Below, in pieces: positions 8,815 to 16,958 of a stretch of 60,540 bases of DNA. Origin of the DNA: Pseudomonas sp. GM50 (lineage in GTDB: Bacteria > Pseudomonadota > Gammaproteobacteria > Pseudomonadales > Pseudomonadaceae). How positions within the stretch are numbered: position 1 is the stretch's first letter; each line of letters starts with the position of its first letter. The DNA is taken from contig NZ_AKJK01000082.1 in the NCBI RefSeq assembly GCF_000282375.1, positions 1 through 60,540 on the forward strand. The letters are read 5' to 3'. The translations under genes and the position numbers were made by a program. The notes beneath the pieces are model-generated. The model searched no databases, was not told the origin of the DNA, and was given only the letters and a program-made list of their open reading frames with translations.

Positions 8815-9561
8815 TCAGAAGTCGTCTTTATCGAAGCGCCGTGCTTCGCGCTGAAGCTGATAGACGAACCGCTCGACCTGCCGCTGCACCAGGCCGCTCA
8901 TGTTGTGAAAACGCACGCCGGCGAAGGTGGTGTTGATCTTTTCTTCGAAGTGCAGGTAACGCAGCTCGACCGGCGCCGTCATGCTGCCGAAGGGTAGGGC
9001 GGCGATGAAGCGGTCGTAGACCTGACCCAGTTGCAGCCTGGCGGTAATGTCGCCTTCGAAGCGCAACTTGCAGCCGGTGGCAGAGATGTCCAGCAGTTTG
9101 CCGCTGACCGGCGACTTGAGCTTGTCACCACCCAGCTCGACATTGACCAGTTGCGCCAGCTTCAGCGCGGCGCGGAAAGCATTGCGGCGCTGGTGATAAA
9201 CCACCTCGTCGGGCAGCGCGCCACGGTAGCAGCGGCCATCGCCGGATTCGTCGATGGTCAGCGGGCCATTGCTTTCCCAGGCGATGCGTACGCCGTCGTG
9301 GAAGCCTTCGACCTTGAACGGTTCGCCGGCCAGCAGAAAGCGTTCGCCGTCGCGGGGGATCATTTCGTCCAGGGCGATCATGTTGCTGTCACGGTCGACG
9401 TCCACCAGATAACTCTGGAAGCGCTGGCTGCGCTCGTGGAACGTGATGATCAGCGGGTCATGGCTGTCTTGCAGCTGACGCAGATTGCCGGAGATTTCCA
9501 GGGGCGTAGTGAGCACCTTGGGTGGCTGCGGAGCATCTTCCGCGTTTAAGGCATTGAACAC
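8815..9561 (-). CDS. flgZ: c-di-GMP-binding flagellar brake protein FlgZ (YcgR family)
   Basis: 248 residues. An N-terminal YcgR domain (about 1-115) precedes a C-terminal PilZ domain. The PilZ c-di-GMP motifs are intact: RNAFR at 126-130 (RxxxR) and DISATG at 158-163 (DxSxxG). When c-di-GMP is high, proteins of this family act at the flagellar motor to reduce swimming. It is the last gene of the leftward flgA-flgM-flgN-flgZ series, the usual Pseudomonas arrangement, and ends at the terminator shared with the MFS gene. No obvious anomaly. Confidence 0.93.
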   Translation of the reverse strand: MFNALNAEDAPQPPKVLTTPLEISGNLRQLQDSHDPLIITFHERSQRFQSYLVDVDRDSNMIALDEMIPRDGERFLLAGEPFKVEGFHDGVRIAWESNGPLTIDESGDGRCYRGALPDEVVYHQRRNAFRAALKLAQLVNVELGGDKLKSPVSGKLLDISATGCKLRFEGDITARLQLGQVYDRFIAALPFGSMTAPVELRYLHFEEKINTTFAGVRFHNMSGLVQRQVERFVYQLQREARRFDKDDF

Positions 9562-9649
9562 GGGGCATCAATCTCCAGACAAATATGACTGCTAGCCAGC
9601 ATTCTGCCAGCATGTTTCGCGTCTTGATAGGGTGTGCTCATTGAAAGGC

Positions 9650-10117
9650 TCAAGCCTGACTGAGCGGGCGTGGCTTTGCGAGCTTGGAGGTTGATCCGCG
9701 GGCATCGTAGAGCGCTGGCGGCTCGCCGCCGGTGAGGATTTTCAGCTGGTTGGCGGTGGCGGCCTGCTGCACCAGAATCGACTGGCCATTGTTGGCATTG
9801 GCGGCCTGGCATTGGGCCAGGAGGTCGGTCAGCACGTCGCTCTGTGCCAGCAACTGATCGCCGATGCTCGAATGGCTGGCAAGTTGCTCCAGGCCTTGGC
9901 GATTGGTTGGCAGGTTGAGGCTGGCGAGGATTTCACTGCGCTTGCGGCCATGCTGTTCGAGCAAAATGATCATTGCCTGTTTCTGCGCCAGAATGTCTTC
10001 GAGCAGTGGCATGTCGCGACCGTGCAGCGCGAGGGACTCGGTTTTCAGCAGCTCCAGCAGGTGTTGCGCCGGGGCAAAGTCGTCGATGATCAGTTGCAGT
10101 AAATTAGTGTCGTGCAT
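9650..10117 (-). CDS. flgN: Flagellar export chaperone FlgN
   Basis: 155 residues, highly helical, beginning MHDTNLLQLIIDDFAPAQHL, the FlgN pattern in pseudomonads. FlgN binds the hook-filament junction proteins FlgK and FlgL before export. Its C-terminal third is glutamine- and asparagine-rich. The gene lies 48 bp downstream of flgM and 88 bp upstream of flgZ on the same strand. Assignment rests on the sequence plus this conserved neighbourhood. Confidence 0.9.
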   Translation of the reverse strand: MHDTNLLQLIIDDFAPAQHLLELLKTESLALHGRDMPLLEDILAQKQAMIILLEQHGRKRSEILASLNLPTNRQGLEQLASHSSIGDQLLAQSDVLTDLLAQCQAANANNGQSILVQQAATANQLKILTGGEPPALYDARGSTSKLAKPRPLSQA

Positions 10118-10165
10118 GGCTGGCCTTGGGTTTTAAGCGTCCAAAAGCCTGGCGCGGGCCGTGGC

Positions 10166-10492
10166 CTAGCGCTGGGCTTCGAAGTTGAGCAGTTTGCTGG
10201 CTACACGGTTGCTGTCGACTTTATAGCTGCCATCGGCAATCGCTGCTTTCAACTCGGCCACGCGGGCTTTGTCGACGGCAGGCTGATCGCGCAGCTTGTC
10301 AGTGACCTTTTGCAACTGTTGAGCCTCATTGCTGAGGTGTACCGACTCCCCGCTTTGGGTGGTATTGGCCTGTTCGGCCGGGGTATTCAGCGGCGCGGAT
10401 TGGCCAGCTTCGGCGGTTTCCTTAGCAACGCTGGTACGCGTACTGCCCGTAAGTGACGAGGAGCTGTTTAAACGACTGAAATCGATGACCAT
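10166..10492 (-). CDS. flgM: Anti-sigma-28 factor FlgM
   Basis: 108 residues, hydrophilic, starting MVIDFSRLNSSSSLTGSTRT. The C-terminal helical part (EQANTTQSGESVHLSNEAQQ, then VAELKAAIADGSYKVDSNRV) is the FliA-binding FlgM signature. FlgM holds sigma-28 inactive until the hook is complete and FlgM is exported. A near-perfect FliA promoter precedes it (10529-10555), giving the known negative feedback. flgN follows on the same transcript. Confidence 0.94.
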   Translation of the reverse strand: MVIDFSRLNSSSSLTGSTRTSVAKETAEAGQSAPLNTPAEQANTTQSGESVHLSNEAQQLQKVTDKLRDQPAVDKARVAELKAAIADGSYKVDSNRVASKLLNFEAQR

Positions 10493-10528
10493 GACAAAAA
10501 ACCTCTGGGTATTTGGACGCTTGCCATG

Positions 10529-10555
10529 TTTTCGGCTCTCCCCCGGAAAACTTTA
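10529..10555 (-). promoter_or_regulatory. FliA (sigma-28) promoter of flgM
   Basis: Read on the minus strand: TAAAGTTT, 11 bases, GCCGAAAA. This equals TAAA-N15-GCCGAAAA, one base from the sigma-28 consensus, about 37 bp before the flgM start. Confidence 0.88.
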
Positions 10556-10671
10556 GACCCATTTATCAATGAGCTTGCATGCGCCAGCGTGTGTCCTGCA
10601 TGGGGCACAGTTTAGGCAACAGCCGTGTGGCGCGCCATCTCTTCACGAGCCCAGAGCCCCTGCATGGCCGC

Positions 10672-11433
10672 TCACATAGAAACTTCCACCTGGCCCGGCG
10701 CGGTGACTTGCGCCTTGATGACCCGCTGGGAGTTAAGGTTTTTCACGCGAATCTGTTCGCTCATGCCGCCGTTGGACAGCGCTTCACCCGGCATACGAAC
10801 ACTGAGCGTACCACTGCGGGCGGTAATCACCACCTGATCACCCTTGCGAATGACTTCCGCCTGTTCGAGGTGTACCAGGGTAATGACCTGATCGGCGACC
10901 ATTGGTCGGGTAAGTTTCTGTCCGATCGCCTGATCGACGGAGGTCAGAAAACCCTGGTTTATCAGGCTGATATCGCGTTCACGCAGGGTTACGTCCTGGG
11001 GTTCGATAATCCCTGTGCGCTTGAGGGGGCGGGTGGTGGTCACAATGTCGCGAAACAGCCGTACTTGAGCGGGTACGAAGACTGTCCAGGGGGAGGCGCC
11101 GTCGCAACGAACCTTGACCGTGACCCGACCCAGAGGCCTTGCGGGGCTCTCGAGGGTGGCTGTCAATTCCTTGTCGCACATAGGCATGCGCAGGCGCGGA
11201 TCGAGCTGGTTGACCTCGATTTCGTAGCGTCCTTGTGTTTGACTCGTGGCCAGATAGTCTTCTACGGTGAATTCAAGAAAGCCCTGAGTGACGCCGATAA
11301 GCATGTCAGGCAAGGTAACCGCGTCAGCAAGGGCAGGGCTGCCAGCGTTGAACAGGCAAACGGCCGACATCGCACAGAGTAATCTGCGGCAGGCTGATGT
11401 CAGGTGTCGGAAAAATGTCGGTTCTGTGTTCAT
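10672..11433 (-). CDS. flgA: Flagellar basal body P-ring formation protein FlgA
   Basis: From ATG 11433 the product has 253 residues. A signal peptide (hydrophobic stretch ending NAGSPALA near residue 36) marks it as periplasmic. The C-terminal SAF-like domain contains KLTRPMVADQVITLVHLEQA and GDQVVITARSGTLSVRMPGEA. FlgA chaperones FlgI during P-ring assembly in the periplasm. A GTG at 11490 would add 19 residues before the signal peptide and is judged too long. It is divergent from cheV with 82 bp between them and lies 179 bp upstream of flgM, which has its own promoter. Confidence 0.92.
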   Translation of the reverse strand: MNTEPTFFRHLTSACRRLLCAMSAVCLFNAGSPALADAVTLPDMLIGVTQGFLEFTVEDYLATSQTQGRYEIEVNQLDPRLRMPMCDKELTATLESPARPLGRVTVKVRCDGASPWTVFVPAQVRLFRDIVTTTRPLKRTGIIEPQDVTLRERDISLINQGFLTSVDQAIGQKLTRPMVADQVITLVHLEQAEVIRKGDQVVITARSGTLSVRMPGEALSNGGMSEQIRVKNLNSQRVIKAQVTAPGQVEVSM

Positions 11434-11515
11434 AAGAGTTAAAAAGCAAGCGCCGTGCCGTTTAGTGATGAATGTGCGTCGCAAACACACTTAGCGTTGG
11501 TGTAGGAGTCTGGGC

Positions 11516-12448
11516 ATGGCTGGTGTAATGGATTCGGTGAACCAGCGCACGCAACTGGTAGGGCAGAATCGCCTTGAGCTGTTGTTGTTCCGTCTCGACG
11601 GCCAGCAGCTGTATGGGATCAACGTGTTCAAGGTTCGTGAGGTGCTGCAATGCCCCAAGCTGACCCTGATGCCCAAGTCCAGTCCTGTCGTGTGCGGTGT
11701 GGCGAATATTCGGGGGGCGACCATTCCGATTCTGGATCTGGCGATGGCGACCGGTTCCGGAGCGCTGAAAGATCAAAGCAATCCCTTCGTGATCATCACG
11801 GAGTACAACACCAAGACCCAGGGTTTCCTGGTTCGGTCGGTGGAGCGCATCATCAACATGAACTGGGAGGAGATTCATCCGCCACCCAAGGGCACCGGGC
11901 GCGATCATTACTTGACGGCTGTGACTCGGGTCGACAATCAGTTAGTCGAAATCATCGACGTCGAGAAGGTGCTGGCGGAAGTGGCACCGACACCGGAAGC
12001 GATTTCGGTGGGCGTGGTGGATGTCGAGACTCAGCACAAGGCGTTGTCCTTGCGTGTGCTGACGGTCGATGACTCATCGGTGGCGCGCAAGCAGGTGAGC
12101 CGTTGCCTGCAAACCGTCGGCGTCGAAGTGGTGGCGTTGAACGACGGTCGGCAAGCGCTGGATTACCTGCGCAAGCTGGTCGACGAGGGCAAGAAGCCGG
12201 AAGAAGAGTTCCTGATGATGATTTCCGACATCGAGATGCCGGAGATGGACGGGTACACCCTGACGGCCGAAATCCGCAGTGATCCGCGCATGCAAAAGCT
12301 GCATATCATCCTGCACACTTCGTTGTCGGGTGTATTCAATCAGGCGATGGTCAAGAAAGTCGGTGCCGATGACTTCCTGGCCAAATTCCGTCCTGATGAC
12401 CTGGCATCCCGGGTAGTCGACCGGATCAAAGCAGCAGATAACAGCTAG
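11516..12448 (+). CDS. cheV: Chemotaxis coupling protein CheV
   Basis: 310 residues. An N-terminal CheW-like coupling domain (about 20-170) includes LDGQQLYGINVFKVREVLQC. It is followed by a receiver domain with LTVDDSSVARKQV, probable phospho-acceptor Asp238 in MISDIEMPEMDG and the conserved Lys in DFLAKF. CheV links receptors to CheA and is itself phosphorylated, which tunes adaptation. The start ATG 11516 has TAGGAG seven bases upstream. cheR follows 46 bp later on the same strand. Confidence 0.95.
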   Translation: MAGVMDSVNQRTQLVGQNRLELLLFRLDGQQLYGINVFKVREVLQCPKLTLMPKSSPVVCGVANIRGATIPILDLAMATGSGALKDQSNPFVIITEYNTKTQGFLVRSVERIINMNWEEIHPPPKGTGRDHYLTAVTRVDNQLVEIIDVEKVLAEVAPTPEAISVGVVDVETQHKALSLRVLTVDDSSVARKQVSRCLQTVGVEVVALNDGRQALDYLRKLVDEGKKPEEEFLMMISDIEMPEMDGYTLTAEIRSDPRMQKLHIILHTSLSGVFNQAMVKKVGADDFLAKFRPDDLASRVVDRIKAADNS

Positions 12449-12494
12449 GGGCCTTCTGTCCCTGGCGGTCAACACGATTTAAGAGGCGGCATCT

Positions 12495-13322
12495 TTGTCT
12501 ACGGGTAATTTGGATTTTGAACAGTTCCGGGTATTCCTGGAAAAAGCCTGTGGCATTTTGCTCGGTGAAAACAAGCAATACCTGGTCTCGAGCCGTCTCA
12601 ACAAACTGATGGAACAGCAGGGCATCAAATCGCTGGGTGAGCTGGTTCAGCGCATCCAGACTCAGCCGCGCAGCGGTTTGCGCGAGATGGTGGTGGATGC
12701 CATGACCACCAACGAAACCTTGTGGTTTCGTGACACCTATCCGTTTGAAGTCTTGAAGAACAAGGTATTGCCCGAAGCGATCAAGGCAGCCCCCGGTCAG
12801 CGCCTGCGGATCTGGTCGGCGGCGTGTTCGTCGGGCCAGGAACCGTATTCGCTGTCGATGTCCATCGATGAGTTCGAGCGGGTCAACATGGGTCAGTTGA
12901 AGATGGGCGTGCAGATCGTTGCCACTGACCTGTCCGGCACTATGCTGACCAACTGCAAAACCGGCGAATACGACAGCCTGGCCATCGGCCGTGGTCTGTC
13001 ACCCGAGCGCCTTCAGCGTTACTTCGACCCGAAAGGACCGGGACGCTGGGCGATCAAGGTACCCATCAAGAGTCGGGTGGAGTTTCGTTCGTTCAACCTG
13101 CTGGACAGCTACGCGAGCCTGGGCAAGTTCGATATCGTGTTTTGCCGCAACGTGCTGATCTACTTCTCCGCCGAGGTGAAGAAAGACATCCTGTTGCGCA
13201 TTCACAGCACGCTGAAGCCGGGCGGTTATCTGTTCCTTGGCGCGTCCGAAGCGCTGAACGGTTTGCCGGATCATTACCAGATGGTCCAGTGCAGCCCGGG
13301 GATCATTTACCAGGCGAAGTGA
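12495..13322 (+). CDS. cheR: Chemotaxis methyltransferase CheR
   Basis: 275 residues starting at TTG 12495, with AAGAGGCGG as ribosome-binding site. The N-terminal helical domain is followed by a SAM-dependent methyltransferase fold with RIWSAACSSGQEPYSLSM (motif I), IVATDLSGTML and FDIVFCRNVLIYFSAEVKK. CheR methylates receptor glutamates. It lies between cheV and flgB, as in other pseudomonads, and ends at a clear terminator. The rare TTG start may limit expression. Confidence 0.95.
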   Translation: MSTGNLDFEQFRVFLEKACGILLGENKQYLVSSRLNKLMEQQGIKSLGELVQRIQTQPRSGLREMVVDAMTTNETLWFRDTYPFEVLKNKVLPEAIKAAPGQRLRIWSAACSSGQEPYSLSMSIDEFERVNMGQLKMGVQIVATDLSGTMLTNCKTGEYDSLAIGRGLSPERLQRYFDPKGPGRWAIKVPIKSRVEFRSFNLLDSYASLGKFDIVFCRNVLIYFSAEVKKDILLRIHSTLKPGGYLFLGASEALNGLPDHYQMVQCSPGIIYQAK

Positions 13323-13336
13323 TTCGTTGACGGCAT

Positions 13337-13373
13337 AAAAAAACGGGAGTCCTCAGGGGGCTCCCTTTTTTTT
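13337..13373 (+). terminator. Rho-independent terminator after cheR
   Basis: Stem GGGAG(T)CC... GG(G)CTCCC with flanking A-run and an eight-base T-run, 15 bp after the cheR stop. Confidence 0.85.
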
Positions 13374-13415
13374 GCCTGATTTCTCATTCTCGCCGCATCA
13401 CCTGTAGGGGCGGAC

Positions 13416-13528
13416 TGTGGCGAGGGGGCTTGCCCCCGTTGGGCTGCGAAGCAGACCTAAAATCTCTGATGTAGCAAAAATCCTATGAGTGCTACGCACT
13501 CAAACGGGGGCAAGCCCCCTCGCCACAG
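13416..13528. repeat. REP-type pair (GTGGCGAGGGGGCTTGCCCCCGTT family)
   Basis: TGTGGCGAGGGGGCTTGCCC at the left and its reverse complement at the right, with about 60 bp between. Each arm is itself an imperfect hairpin. The family recurs at 23814, 28618 and 34558. Confidence 0.85.
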
Positions 13529-13670
13529 CCCGCTCCCACAGGGTCAGGTGGTGGTCTTTCTACCGTGATAAGCGGCAGAAAAGCGGCAGGCGGCGGAAAT
13601 CGGTTGCCGCTTTTCTGGCATTGCCGCCTTGCCACTGCCGGCAAAGCCCCGGTTTACGGGGTTTTTTGAA

Positions 13671-13687
13671 TTGGCACGCCGCTTGCT
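13671..13687 (+). promoter_or_regulatory. Sigma-54 promoter of flgBCDE
   Basis: TTGGCACG, 4 bases, TTGCT matches the -24/-12 consensus with correct spacing, 45 bp before flgB. FleR/FleQ-dependent class III control is the known pattern for hook genes in Pseudomonas. Confidence 0.88.
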
Positions 13688-13731
13688 ATGTCCATGTTAC
13701 GAAAAATCAGGTCACCCGAAGGTTTCCCGAC

Positions 13732-14139
13732 ATGAGCATCAGCTTCGATAAAGCGCTCGGTATCCACGAACAAGCCCTGGGCTTCCGCGCTCAGCGTGCC
13801 GAAGTCCTGGCCAACAACATCGCCAACGCCGACACCCCGAACTACAAGGCTCGGGATCTGGACTTCTCGAAAGTGCTTGCCGAGCAGAACGAGAAAACCA
13901 AAAACGGCAAGTTCGCCTTGAACATGACCAACAGCCGTCACATCGAAGCTGAAGGCCTGGGCAATGGTGACGAGTCGCTGATGTATCGCACGCCGATGCA
14001 ACCGTCGATCGACCAGAACACCGTGGACGCCCAACTGGAACAGTCGAACTACGCGGAAAACGCGGTCAACTTCCAAGCCAGCTTCACCCTGCTCAACAGT
14101 AAATTCAAAGGGCTGGTGTCAGCCCTGCGCGGAGAGTAA
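13732..14139 (+). CDS. flgB: Flagellar basal-body rod protein FlgB
   Basis: 135 residues from ATG 13732, starting MSISFDKALGIHEQALGFRA, with the rod-protein signature AEVLANNIANADTPNYKARD at about 20-40. FlgB is the proximal rod subunit, exported by the flagellar type III system. A frame starting at 13489 runs through the sigma-54 promoter and is rejected. flgC follows three bases after the stop. First gene of the flgBCDE transcript. Confidence 0.96.
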   Translation: MSISFDKALGIHEQALGFRAQRAEVLANNIANADTPNYKARDLDFSKVLAEQNEKTKNGKFALNMTNSRHIEAEGLGNGDESLMYRTPMQPSIDQNTVDAQLEQSNYAENAVNFQASFTLLNSKFKGLVSALRGE

Positions 14140-14142
14140 TCC

Positions 14143-14586
14143 ATGTCTCTATCCAGTGTTTTCAACATTGCCGGTAGCGGCATGAGTGCCCAGACCACTC
14201 GCTTGAACACCGTCGCCAGTAACATCGCCAACGCCGAGACCGTCTCGTCGAGCATCGACCAGACCTACCGCGCCCGTCACCCGGTGTTTGCCACCATGTT
14301 CCAGGGCGGCCAGAGCGGCGGCAGCGATTCGCTGTTCCAGAACCAGGACGCTGCCGGTCAAGGCGTGCAAGTACTGGGCGTGGTCGAAGACCAGAGCAAC
14401 CTTGAAGCGCGCTACGAGCCGAACCATCCGGCTGCCGATGCCAAGGGCTACGTCTACTACCCGAACGTCAACGTCGTCGAAGAAATGGCCGACATGATTT
14501 CCGCGAGCCGTTCGTTCCAGACCAACGCCGAAATGATGAACACCGCCAAAACCATGATGCAGAAGGTCCTGACCCTCGGTCAGTGA
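14143..14586 (+). CDS. flgC: Flagellar basal-body rod protein FlgC
   Basis: 147 residues. It carries the rod-family N-terminal motif TRLNTVASNIANAETVSSS and the conserved C-terminal helix MISASRSFQTNAEMMNTAKT that builds the rod core. It lies three bases after flgB and 15 before flgD, in one operon. Length and sequence are normal. Confidence 0.96.
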   Translation: MSLSSVFNIAGSGMSAQTTRLNTVASNIANAETVSSSIDQTYRARHPVFATMFQGGQSGGSDSLFQNQDAAGQGVQVLGVVEDQSNLEARYEPNHPAADAKGYVYYPNVNVVEEMADMISASRSFQTNAEMMNTAKTMMQKVLTLGQ

Positions 14587-14601
14587 TAAGGGGCGATTCG
14601 T

Positions 14602-15315
14602 ATGAGCGTTACCGATTCCACCAGTAGCCTTAGCCTCAATGACATCCTGGCCAACTCTTCGGTCAAGACCACTACCACCAGCAACAGCCTGACCTCGGCC
14701 GCTACAGGCGGGCAGGCACTGGGCAAGGATGCGTTCCTGCAACTGCTGGTGACTCAGCTGAAAAACCAGAACCCGCTCGATCCTCAGGACAACAGCGAGT
14801 TCGTGGCCCAGCTGGCCCAGTTCAGTAGCCTGGAAGGCATCACTACGCTGAACGACACGGTCAGCGGTCTTGCCAGCAGCTACAGCTCGTCGCAAGCCTT
14901 GCAGGCTTCTTCGCTGGTGGGCCGTTCGGTCATCGCGCAGACCGACAAAGCCGTGGTCGACACCTCCAAGAGCCTCAACGGGACCGTCGTCGTGCCGACA
15001 TCGGTTGCCGCCGCCACCGTCAAGATCACCAACTCGGAAGGCACAACCATCCGCACCCTTGAACTGGGTAGTCAGAGCGCCGGCAATTCCAGCTTTATCT
15101 GGGACGGCAAGGACGATGCGGGTGTCGTGGCACCGGCGGGCACCTACACCTTCGGCGCGACGACCACCATCGACGGTACGAACACCTCATTGATTACTTA
15201 CCTGCCGGCAACGGTCAATAGCGTGACCATCAGCCAGACCGGCGGTGAGTTGATGCTGAACCTGGCAGGCATGGGCAGCGTTGCCCTGTCCAAAGTACAA
15301 ACCATTGGTATATAG
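14602..15315 (+). CDS. flgD: Flagellar hook capping protein FlgD
   Basis: 237 residues. The N-terminal FlgD motif (KDAFLQLLVTQLKNQNPLDP followed by FVAQLAQFSSLEGI) is at about 41-78. A FlgD Ig/tudor-like hybrid domain with FIWDGKDDAGVVAPAGTYTF fills the C-terminal half. FlgD caps the growing hook and is needed for FlgE polymerisation. flgE follows 31 bp downstream. Confidence 0.96.
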   Translation: MSVTDSTSSLSLNDILANSSVKTTTTSNSLTSAATGGQALGKDAFLQLLVTQLKNQNPLDPQDNSEFVAQLAQFSSLEGITTLNDTVSGLASSYSSSQALQASSLVGRSVIAQTDKAVVDTSKSLNGTVVVPTSVAAATVKITNSEGTTIRTLELGSQSAGNSSFIWDGKDDAGVVAPAGTYTFGATTTIDGTNTSLITYLPATVNSVTISQTGGELMLNLAGMGSVALSKVQTIGI

Positions 15316-15346
15316 AGCCGACTAACACGGCACAAAGGAGTGGAAT

Positions 15347-16675
15347 ATGTCTTTCAATATCGGCCTTAGCGGTCTCTATGCAGCCAACAAACAACTGGAC
15401 GTGACCGGCAACAACATCGCCAACGTCGCGACCACAGGCTTCAAATCGTCCCGTGCAGAATTCGAAGACGTGTACTCGGCCACCAAGCTGGGTACTGGTA
15501 GCAAGACCGTTGGCAATGGCGTGCGCCTGGCCAACGTTTCCCAGCAGTTCGGCCAGGGCGATGTGAACAACACCGGCAACGTGCTGGATATGGGGATCCA
15601 GGGTTCGGGCTTCTTTGTTTTGAGTAACAACGGTTCATTGACCTACACCCGTGCCGGTACGTTCAAGACCGATAAGGATGGTTACATCACCAACAGCGAT
15701 GGTACCGCTCGCCTGCAAGGTTATGGGGTGGATTCCAATGGCAAGATCGTCAATGGTGTGTTGACCGACCTGCGAATCGACACCTCCAACCTCTCGCCCA
15801 AGGCTACCACCGCGATCAGTTCGACGATCAACCTGAATTCGACTGCGACAAATATCGATCAGACGGTTCTCCCATTCGATCCGACCAACGTTTCGACGTA
15901 TACCAAGTCGTTCAGTACCTCTATCTACGATACCCAGGGCAATGCACACACCATGGATCAGTACATGGTCAAGACGGCGGCCAATACCTGGCAGACCTAT
16001 ACCTTGGTCGATGGACGTAACCCTGACGGTAGCGCCTACTCTGCGGCTACGCAGCCGTCAGCGACGATGACATTCAACTCCAGCGGCACGCTGACGGGTA
16101 TCACTGTGCCCGCTGCCAGCCCATTCACCGTCAGCGGCACGACAATCACCATGAAGGGGACCGGGGCTGGCGCATGGGTTCCCGGTACTGTTACCGGTGG
16201 CGTGTGGGCGGCTAACGGTGCAGCTGCAAACGCTACGGGTGTGGCGATCGATATGACCAGTACTACCCAGTACAATGCCGATACCGCCCGTTCGCTGCCG
16301 ACTCAGGATGGTTATGCCACTGGCCAGATCACCAACCTGACCATCGATGATACCGGCACTCTGTTCGCCAACTTCAGCAATAGCCAGAACAAGGCTATTG
16401 GTCAGGTATCGCTAGCGAGTTTTACCAACGAACAAGGCTTGCAGGCAGTGGGCGGCACCAGCTGGAGGGAAACCTACGATTCCGGTATCCCGGGCTACGA
16501 TGCACCGACTACCGGCACCCTGGGTTCCGTGGTTTCCAACTCCCTGGAAGAGTCCAACGTCAACCTGACCAACGAACTCGTGGATCTGATCAAGGCCCAG
16601 AGTAACTACCAGGCCAACGCCAAGACCATCTCCACTCAGAGCACCATCATGCAGACCATCATTCAGATGACCTGA
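15347..16675 (+). CDS. flgE: Flagellar hook protein FlgE
   Basis: 442 residues. The N-terminal rod/hook signature QLDVTGNNIANVATTGFKSS and C-terminal LTNELVDLIKAQSNYQANAK frame a variable, threonine/serine-rich central domain exposed on the hook surface. The start has GGAG seven bases upstream. flgE ends at a strong terminator and is not followed by flgF in this window; nrdA, on the other strand, comes next. The rest of the hook-basal-body genes must lie elsewhere. Confidence 0.96.
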   Translation: MSFNIGLSGLYAANKQLDVTGNNIANVATTGFKSSRAEFEDVYSATKLGTGSKTVGNGVRLANVSQQFGQGDVNNTGNVLDMGIQGSGFFVLSNNGSLTYTRAGTFKTDKDGYITNSDGTARLQGYGVDSNGKIVNGVLTDLRIDTSNLSPKATTAISSTINLNSTATNIDQTVLPFDPTNVSTYTKSFSTSIYDTQGNAHTMDQYMVKTAANTWQTYTLVDGRNPDGSAYSAATQPSATMTFNSSGTLTGITVPAASPFTVSGTTITMKGTGAGAWVPGTVTGGVWAANGAAANATGVAIDMTSTTQYNADTARSLPTQDGYATGQITNLTIDDTGTLFANFSNSQNKAIGQVSLASFTNEQGLQAVGGTSWRETYDSGIPGYDAPTTGTLGSVVSNSLEESNVNLTNELVDLIKAQSNYQANAKTISTQSTIMQTIIQMT

Positions 16676-16694
16676 TGCTTGATAATGCTGCATA

Positions 16695-16722
16695 AAGAAC
16701 CCCTCGCAAGAGGGGTTTTTTT
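16695..16722 (+). terminator. Rho-independent terminator after flgE
   Basis: AACCCCTCGCAAGAGGGGTT followed by a T-run, 20 bp after the flgE stop. Confidence 0.92.
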
Positions 16723-16774
16723 ATAGCCGGGGTTTGTCTCAGGCACTGACATCGTGGTTGTCTGTATTGGCCTC

Positions 16775-16849
16775 ATCGCGAGCAGGCTCGCTCCCACATT
16801 GGATCTATCCAATACCACAAATCCCTGTGGGAGCGAGCCTGCTCGCGAT
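16775..16849. repeat. REP-type pair (GTGGGAGCGAGCCTGCTCGCGA family)
   Basis: ATCGCGAGCAGGCTCGCTCC and its reverse complement 75 bp end to end, between convergent flgE and nrdA. Confidence 0.9.
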
Positions 16850-16886
16850 GGCGTCAGCCGGGCCACCACGTTCCTCAAGGCAAAAG

Positions 16887-16921
16887 AAAACCCCCGACAA
16901 GCCAGAGGCTCATCGGGGGTT
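16887..16921 (-). terminator. Rho-independent terminator after nrdA
   Basis: Minus strand: AACCCCCGATGAGCC, loop, GGCTTGTCGGGGGTTTTC. The stem is followed by T-rich sequence 37 bp past the nrdA stop. Confidence 0.85.
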
Positions 16922-16958
16922 ATCGAGGTAAGCGCCTTGCAGCGCTCACCGGCTCAGC

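Larger units (their letters stand above)
13323..13731. other. Intergenic region cheR-flgB
   Basis: About 400 bp holding, in order, the cheR terminator, a REP-type pair, and the sigma-54 promoter of flgB. No gene seen. Confidence 0.7.

Noticed and set aside
11434..11515. Possible FliA promoter for cheV (TAAA ... GCCGTTTA)
   Set aside because: The spacing is 13 rather than 15 bp, so it does not fit the sigma-28 consensus.
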